Positions 58,963-64,000 of a stretch of DNA of 64,000 nt are shown in pieces. This stretch comes from Camelimonas fluminis (GTDB taxonomy: Bacteria; Pseudomonadota; Alphaproteobacteria; Rhizobiales; Beijerinckiaceae): positions 73,961 through 137,960 of the forward strand of contig NZ_BNCG01000005.1 in the NCBI RefSeq assembly GCF_014656355.1. Direction: 5' to 3'. Made by a program: the position numbers and the translations under genes. Positions within the stretch are counted from its first letter, which is position 1. The number at the start of each line of letters is the position of its first letter. The notes beneath the pieces were generated by a model that was given only the letters and a program-made list of their open reading frames with translations, was not told the origin of the DNA and ran no database searches.

Positions 58963-59990
58963 GCTGCGAAGTCCTGCCGGGCGGGAGCCTGGGGAGCAAT
59001 GTTTCGGGAGGAACGGTCCGGAATGGCCATCAACATACGCAGCACCTCGTGCGGCTGGCGGGTTGCGGTCAGGGCGGCGCGCAATCCGGCGGGGGCGCCG
59101 ACGTGCGCCGCGAAGGCGGCCAGGTGCTTGCGCGCGTGGCGCACGCCCACGTCAACGCCATAAAGACCGATCATGCATTCATAATGCTCGCACATGGCGG
59201 CGATCTGCCCGGCATGGCCGGGCTCCTGGCGAACTTCGCCGGTCAGGCTGGCGGCGATCTCCCCGACCAGCCACGGCCGCCCCAGCGCCGCGCGACCGAC
59301 CATCACCGCCTCCGCTCCGGATTGCGCCAGCGCCTCGCGCGCATCGGCGGTGGTGGCGATGTCGCCGTTAACGACCAGCGGCAGGGTGATTGCCTCGCGC
59401 ACGGCCCGGACCGCGCGCCAGTCTGCGCTGCCTTTGTAAAACTGCTGGCGGGTGCGGCCATGCACCGTCACCATGGCCACGCCAGCCGCCGCCGCCCGCC
59501 GCGCCAGTTCCGGCGCATTGCGCGTCGCATCGTCCCAACCAAGCCGCATCTTCAAGGTCACCGGAACCGACACGGCGGCCACGGTCGCCTCCACCAGCGT
59601 CAGCGCGTGGTCGAGGTCGCGCATCAGCGCCGAGCCCGATTGCCCCCCGGTAACGCTGCGGGCCGGACACCCCATATTGATGTCGATGATATGGGCCCCA
59701 GCCGCCTCGGCGACGCGGGCGCCCTCGCCCATCCAGTGCGCCTCGCAACCGGCGAGTTGCACCACGTGCACGTCGACGCCAGCGCCTTCGGCGCGGGTGG
59801 ACGCCTCAGCGTCGCCATGGGCGAACGACCGGCAGGCCACCATTTCCGAGACCACCAGCGACGCGCCAAAGCGTCCGGCGAGCCGCCGGAATCCGACGTC
59901 AGTGACGCCGGACATGGGCGCCAGCGCCGCGCCGCCGCCGGTTCGCAGTTTATCAATGGCGTGAAAACCACGCCTCGCCTGGTCGTTCAT
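58959..59990 (-). CDS. dusB: tRNA-dihydrouridine synthase (NifR3/DusB type)
   Basis: This FMN enzyme reduces uridines in the D loop of tRNA. The 343-residue TIM-barrel protein begins with [26 protein letters not shown], has the catalytic Cys108 in [23 protein letters not shown], and the FMN-phosphate motif [18 protein letters not shown] with [19 protein letters not shown]. In alphaproteobacteria this gene, once called nifR3, heads the ntrBC operon, exactly as here. No strong ribosome-binding site precedes the ATG at 59990. It is divergent from ispDF, sharing a 195-base promoter region. Confidence 0.96.
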   Translation of the reverse strand: MNDQARRGFHAIDKLRTGGGAALAPMSGVTDVGFRRLAGRFGASLVVSEMVACRSFAHGDAEASTRAEGAGVDVHVVQLAGCEAHWMGEGARVAEAAGAHIIDINMGCPARSVTGGQSGSALMRDLDHALTLVEATVAAVSVPVTLKMRLGWDDATRNAPELARRAAAAGVAMVTVHGRTRQQFYKGSADWRAVRAVREAITLPLVVNGDIATTADAREALAQSGAEAVMVGRAALGRPWLVGEIAASLTGEVRQEPGHAGQIAAMCEHYECMIGLYGVDVGVRHARKHLAAFAAHVGAPAGLRAALTATRQPHEVLRMLMAIPDRSSRNIAPQAPARQDFAA

Positions 59991-60185
59991 GATGCATGTC
60001 TTTTACCGGCGTCGCGCCTTCAGCGCCAGAGCCGGCTTTGGGAAACCGAATCCGGCCATGCTCCGGTCTTTCTGGCCTGCCTTGCCGGGCGGCCATGCCC
60101 GCATCCAGCGCCCGCGGAAGGCGCCATGGCATTTCCCCTCCGCCACAAGATGCACTAAAGGGGCGCCTGAGGGTTGGAGCCATTC

Positions 60186-61433
60186 ATGACAGGTCACCAC
60201 GCAGCAACTCCCCAGCAGGCGTGCAACGGGACAGATACGGGCGCGGATCAGGGCGCCACGGACGCCATCATCGTCGCCGCCGGACGCGGCGAGCGGGCCG
60301 GCGCCGGCGCGCCCAAGCAATATCGCGATCTCGACGGCGAGCCGGTGTTGTTGCGTAGTTTGCGCGGCTTTCTCACGCTCCCGGACATTCGCCGCGTTGT
60401 CGTTGTCGTGCGGGCGGAAGACCGTGGCCTGTTTGACGCCGCCGTAGCCGGCCTCGGCGCGGAGTACTCTGGCCGGTTGATGTCGGTGGATGGCGGCGCC
60501 ACCCGCCAGGCCTCCGTGCGTCATGGTCTCGAAGCGCTTGCCTCCATGGCGTCGCCGCCGGCCCAGGTGCTGATTCACGACGCCGCCCGCCCCTGGGCCA
60601 GCGCCGCCCTGATCCTGCGCGCCATCGCCGCCGCCAGGACTCACGGCGCCGCCGTGCCGGGGCTCGCGGTATCGGACACCATCAAATCGGTCGACGCCTG
60701 CGGTCAGGTCACCGCCACCCTGCCGCGCCCCGCGCTGCGCGCCATCCAGACGCCACAGGCCTTCCGCTTCGCCGCCATTGTCGACGCCCACCGGCGCGCC
60801 GTCGGCGAACCCGCGGAATTCACCGACGACGCGGCGATCGCTGAATGGGCCGGCTTGCCTGTTCACGTGTTCGAGGGCGAGGCCGCCAACAGCAAGATCA
60901 CGCATCCGCATGATTTCCAGACGCCACACTGTCAGCCCCCAGCCGCCAACCTGATCAGCCGCACCGGCATCGGCTACGACGTGCATGCCTTCGCGCCCGG
61001 CGACCACATCTGGCTCGGCGGCGTGCGCATCGCCAGCGACCTTGCCGTCACGGCCCATTCTGACGGCGACGTGGTTTTGCACGCCCTGACCGACGCCCTG
61101 CTGGGAACCATCGGCGACGGCGACATTGGAACCCACTTTCCGCCCAGCGATCCGCAATGGGCGGGCGCCGCTTCTGACCGGTTTCTTGCCCATGCGGTGC
61201 AACAGGTGCGGGCGCGCGGCGGCGTTATTGATCACCTCGACGTGGTGATCATTTGCGAATACCCGAAAATCGGCCCGCACCGCACCGCCATCCGCACCCG
61301 GATTGCGGAAATTGTCGGGGTCAGCGAAACTGCCGTCTCGATCAAGGCGACGACCTCCGAGCGGCTGGGCTTCACCGGCCGCCGCGAAGGCATCGCCGCC
61401 CAGGCCGTCGCCAGCGTTCGGGCGCCGGCCTGA
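60186..61433 (+). CDS. ispDF: Bifunctional 2-C-methyl-D-erythritol 4-phosphate cytidylyltransferase / 2,4-cyclodiphosphate synthase
   Basis: This fused enzyme performs the third and fifth steps of the non-mevalonate isoprenoid pathway. The IspD half (about 1-255) has the nucleotide-binding [16 protein letters not shown] and [10 protein letters not shown]. The IspF half (about 256-415) has the metal-site motifs GIGYDVHAF and [18 protein letters not shown] and the C-terminal [19 protein letters not shown]. Fusion is characteristic of alpha- and epsilonproteobacteria. The start at 60186 has GGAG six bases upstream. The first 25 residues are a polar extension ([16 protein letters not shown]) before the fold. 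Confidence 0.97.
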   Translation: MTGHHAATPQQACNGTDTGADQGATDAIIVAAGRGERAGAGAPKQYRDLDGEPVLLRSLRGFLTLPDIRRVVVVVRAEDRGLFDAAVAGLGAEYSGRLMSVDGGATRQASVRHGLEALASMASPPAQVLIHDAARPWASAALILRAIAAARTHGAAVPGLAVSDTIKSVDACGQVTATLPRPALRAIQTPQAFRFAAIVDAHRRAVGEPAEFTDDAAIAEWAGLPVHVFEGEAANSKITHPHDFQTPHCQPPAANLISRTGIGYDVHAFAPGDHIWLGGVRIASDLAVTAHSDGDVVLHALTDALLGTIGDGDIGTHFPPSDPQWAGAASDRFLAHAVQQVRARGGVIDHLDVVIICEYPKIGPHRTAIRTRIAEIVGVSETAVSIKATTSERLGFTGRREGIAAQAVASVRAPA

Positions 61434-61498
61434 CGCGGCCCTCAGGCAACGCCGGGGGCGTCGCACCAACCACATGATCCAGTCTACAGGAAGCGCTC

Positions 61499-61996
61499 AT
61501 GATCATCTCGCCGGATATTGAACGGCAGGCGGAAGATTTGCTGGCTTTCTACCGCCGCTACCGGCTGACGCTCGCCACGGTCGAATCCTGCACCGGCGGC
61601 ATGGTCGCCGCCGCCCTCACCGGCATACCTGGCGCGTCTGACGTTATCGATCGCGGCTACGTCACCTATTCAAACCGCGCCAAGCACGAGATGGTCGGCG
61701 TGCCGAAGGAGTTGCTGGAGCGCTTCGGCGCCGTCAGCGAGCAGGCGGCCCGGGCCATGGCCATCGGCGCCCTGTCGCGCTGCCCCGCCAACGTCACCGT
61801 CGCCATCACCGGCATTGCTGGCCCTGGCGGCGGCAGCGAAGAAAAGCCAGTCGGCCTGGTGCATTTCGCCGCCGCCCGCGAAGGTCGCGAGACCCTGCAC
61901 GTGGAGCGGCGGTTCGGAGAAATTGGCCGCGCGGCGATCCGCTCGGAATCGGTGTTGCAGGCCCTCGAACTGCTTCGCCAGATGGCGGAAGAGTAA
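61499..61996 (+). CDS. pncC: CinA C-terminal domain protein (nicotinamide-nucleotide amidohydrolase PncC family)
   Basis: PncC deamidates nicotinamide mononucleotide for NAD recycling. The 165-residue protein is the stand-alone CinA C-terminal domain: TLATVESCTGGMVAAALTGIPGASDVIDRGYVTYSNRAKHEMVGV, then AVSEQAARAMAIGAL and ITGIAGPGGGSEEKPVGLVHFA, all family signatures including the catalytic Ser-Lys-type region around ESCTGG. There is no N-terminal MoaB-like CinA domain. AGGAAG lies five bases before the ATG. It is 65 bases downstream of ispDF and is probably cotranscribed. Confidence 0.94.
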   Translation: MIISPDIERQAEDLLAFYRRYRLTLATVESCTGGMVAAALTGIPGASDVIDRGYVTYSNRAKHEMVGVPKELLERFGAVSEQAARAMAIGALSRCPANVTVAITGIAGPGGGSEEKPVGLVHFAAAREGRETLHVERRFGEIGRAAIRSESVLQALELLRQMAEE

Positions 61997-62358
61997 GAGC
62001 CAGGTTGGGCCTCGCCGGCTGATCGACCTGTCCGGATGGCCTCCGGCCGCGACCTCACGCACGACAGACGGTCCGACGTTCTGGCCGCCTGCAGATCCGC
62101 CTGCCATCACGTTTCCGTAGCGCCCGCGGCCACTCGCGGACAGCGCGTGCCGTCGCCGTGCTCCTGGCCGAACGTGGTCGCGGCGGCGTCAACCGGATAT
62201 GCCGGCCGACGTTTGCAATGAATGGCCCCGCCAACTCGCGAAGATGGCGGCGCAACCGCTGTTCGCGAAGCCCAGATCAGCGTAACGCCTTTCCTTGCCG
62301 CGTTGCGTTGCCCCGGCTTATCGCAAGCCAATGAGCCCGGCTTCCCGGGCGTCTGGCG
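61997..62358. other. Spacer between convergent pncC and the efflux transporter gene
   Basis: About 360 bases between two convergent genes. Open frames here are Arg/Pro-rich and lack motifs. No terminator with a T run is visible on either strand. Confidence 0.45.
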
Positions 62359-63951
62359 TCAGTGCGCGTCCACCTGGACTCCGGCGTCCGGCTTGCTGAT
62401 GAACGGCGTCAGGAAAATCAGCGCGACGAACAGGAAGCTCAGCAGGTAGAACACGTCGGCGAAAGCCATCACCGTCGCCTCGCGCCGCACCATTTGCGCC
62501 ATCTGTTTCAGCGCCGCCATTTCCGCGTCGGATCCCCGCGCCGCCAGCACGCCCGTCAGGGCGGAAAGCCGCTCCAGCGCCACGTCGCGCGACCACGTCA
62601 CCTGTTCGGCAAGGCGTTGCAGGTGCAGGTCCATGCGGTTGTTGAGCATGGTGTTGATCAGGGCCAGGCCCACGGCGCCGCCGAGATTGCGGGTGAGGTT
62701 GAACAGGCCGGAGGCGTTCTTCACCTCGTCAGGCGGCATTGTGCCCAGGGCGATGTTATTGACCGGCACCATGCAGGCCATGATGCCGACGCCGCGCAGG
62801 ATCTGCGGAATGAACAACTCCCAGAAATCCCAGTCGGCGGTGATGCCTGTCACCATCCAGGTGCCCAGCGCGAAAGCGCCGAAACCGATGCCGATCAGCA
62901 CCCGCTGGTCCATGACCGCCGAGAGCCTGCCGATGAACGGCGCCGAGAGAAACATCGCCGCGCCGGTGACGAACATGGTTTCGCCGATCTGCAACGGCGA
63001 ATAGCCACGGATGCGGGCCAGATAGATGGGATAGAGATAGGTCAGCCCGTAAAGACCGATGCCCATGACGAAGCTGAACAGCGACCCGGCGGCGAAATTG
63101 CGGTTGCCAAAGGCGCGCAGATTGACGACCGGCTCATCCACTGTGAGCGCCCGCCAGAAAAACAGCCCTGAGGCGACGATGGCGACGACCGTAAAGATGA
63201 CGATATATTCGTCTGAATACCAGTCCTTTAGCGGACCTTCCTCAAGTACGAATTCAAGGCTGCCGAGGAACAGGGCCATGGTAATCAGCCCCATCCAGTC
63301 GAACCGGCGCAGCAGCGCGAAGTCCGGTTCGTCGAAGTCGATCAGAGTGAACGACAGGAGGGTGACGGCCACGCCGGGCACGATGTTGATCAAAAACAGC
63401 CAGTGCCAGGAGAAAATATCGGTGAGGTAACCGCCGATGGTGGGGCCAATGGTCGGCGCCATCGTGGCCACCAGGCCGATGATCGGCGAGACGATCGGGC
63501 GCTTGTCCGGCGGGAACACCGTAAACGCCGCCGCGAACACGGTGGGGATCATGCCGCCGCCGATGAAGCCCTGCAGGGCCCGGTAAACGATCATCTGCTC
63601 GATCGACGTGGCCGTGGCGCACATCAGGCTCATGAACGTGAAGCCGGCGGCGGAAATGGTGAAAAGAATGCGCGTCGACAATGCCCGCGACAGGTAGCCT
63701 GACAGCGGAATCATGATCACTTCGGCGATCAGGTAGCTGGTCTGGACCCAGGGGATCTGGTCGGCGCTGGCGCTGAGGCCAGCCTGGATCTGCGGCAGCG
63801 ACGCGGAGACGATCTGGATGTCCAGAATCGCCATGAACATGCCGAAGACCATCGCGATGAAGGCGATGAACCGGCGCTTGTCGAGTGGCGCTGCGGCCGG
63901 CGTCGCCGGAACGGCGCCGGCGACCCCGGATGCGGTGGCGGCGGCTGTCAT
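62359..63951 (-). CDS. DHA2-family MFS multidrug efflux transporter (EmrB/QacA type)
   Basis: A 530-residue inner-membrane proton antiporter with about 14 predicted helices. DHA2 landmarks are the first helix FGMFMAILDIQIVSASLPQIQ (motif D1), RALQGFIGGGMIP (motif A/C region), PIIGLVATMAPTIGPTIGGYL (antiporter motif C) and FSWHWLFLINIVPG. Gram-negative EmrB proteins work with an EmrA (HlyD-type) adaptor and TolC; an adaptor gene would be expected just to the right of the window edge, which I cannot see. GGGGA lies about eight bases before the ATG. Substrate is unknown. Confidence 0.93.
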   Translation of the reverse strand: MTAAATASGVAGAVPATPAAAPLDKRRFIAFIAMVFGMFMAILDIQIVSASLPQIQAGLSASADQIPWVQTSYLIAEVIMIPLSGYLSRALSTRILFTISAAGFTFMSLMCATATSIEQMIVYRALQGFIGGGMIPTVFAAAFTVFPPDKRPIVSPIIGLVATMAPTIGPTIGGYLTDIFSWHWLFLINIVPGVAVTLLSFTLIDFDEPDFALLRRFDWMGLITMALFLGSLEFVLEEGPLKDWYSDEYIVIFTVVAIVASGLFFWRALTVDEPVVNLRAFGNRNFAAGSLFSFVMGIGLYGLTYLYPIYLARIRGYSPLQIGETMFVTGAAMFLSAPFIGRLSAVMDQRVLIGIGFGAFALGTWMVTGITADWDFWELFIPQILRGVGIMACMVPVNNIALGTMPPDEVKNASGLFNLTRNLGGAVGLALINTMLNNRMDLHLQRLAEQVTWSRDVALERLSALTGVLAARGSDAEMAALKQMAQMVRREATVMAFADVFYLLSFLFVALIFLTPFISKPDAGVQVDAH

Positions 63952-64000
63952 GACCGTGGTCCCCTGACCGTCCGGGCCGGGATCACCCCCGAACCAGGCC
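63952..64000. other. Right-edge intergenic sequence
   Basis: The last 49 bases lie upstream of the efflux transporter gene. They contain its ribosome-binding region and no other feature that I can identify. Confidence 0.5.

Overview
The window is a gene-dense, GC-rich (roughly two thirds G+C by eye) stretch of an alphaproteobacterial chromosome, most probably from the order Hyphomicrobiales (Rhizobiales). The evidence is gene order and gene content: tig-clpP-clpX-lon-hupB beside the nuo operon, nnr-glnB-glnA, dusB-ntrB-ntrC-ntrY-ntrX-aminotransferase-hfq-hflX, a fused ispDF, an NDUFA12-type complex I protein, DUF2155, and NDUFAF3- and NDUFAF6-like proteins beside secDF. The genus cannot be fixed from the sequence. 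There is no phage, insertion sequence, transposase, CRISPR array, rRNA operon or obvious genomic island; almost every gene is core housekeeping.

Layout. 1-2791: nuoA-B-C-D on the minus strand (nuoD runs off the left edge). 3786-4456: two identical tRNA-Asp genes (+) with a terminator, then tRNA-Val (-). 5130-12695: a minus-strand protein-quality block (hupB, lon, clpX, clpP, tig) headed by tRNA-Leu. 12934-16726: an exported multicopper-oxidase-fold protein that has lost most copper ligands, a small secreted protein, and the NAD(P)HX repair enzyme. 17096-24125 (+): glnB-glnA, parE, and a DEAD-box helicase with a very long basic tail. 24390-27440: a NUDIX hydrolase, an A-type Fe-S carrier, trmFO. 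27686-32297 (-): yajC-secD-secF followed by NDUFAF3-like and NDUFAF6-like genes. 32587-41974: gyrA (with an odd quinolone region), a truncated globin, ssb, uvrA, mazG. 42420-46298: small genes (DUF2155, thioesterase, NDUFA12, MarR, two small exported or membrane proteins) separated by stem-loop repeats. 46551-52274: an M3 oligopeptidase, hflX, hfq, a D-amino-acid-type aminotransferase. 52271-59990 (-): the ntrXYCB-dusB nitrogen cluster. 60186-63951: ispDF, pncC and a DHA2-family drug efflux transporter.

How the genes fit together. Complex I is represented by four structural genes, an accessory subunit (NDUFA12) and two assembly-factor homologues next to the Sec membrane-insertion genes. Nitrogen control is represented by PII (glnB), its target glnA, and both NtrBC and NtrYX. 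Protein turnover is represented by trigger factor, ClpXP and Lon, with a good match to a general-stress (EcfG-type) promoter upstream of lon.

I did not find a clear new multi-gene system. The observations most worth a second look are: a dispersed structured repeat whose end supplies the stop codon of two unrelated genes and whose stems covary between copies; the copper-ligand-free multicopper oxidase; the Ser-Gly-Pro quinolone-resistance region of GyrA; and the pseudo-enzymatic NDUFAF6-like protein beside NDUFAF3 and secDF.
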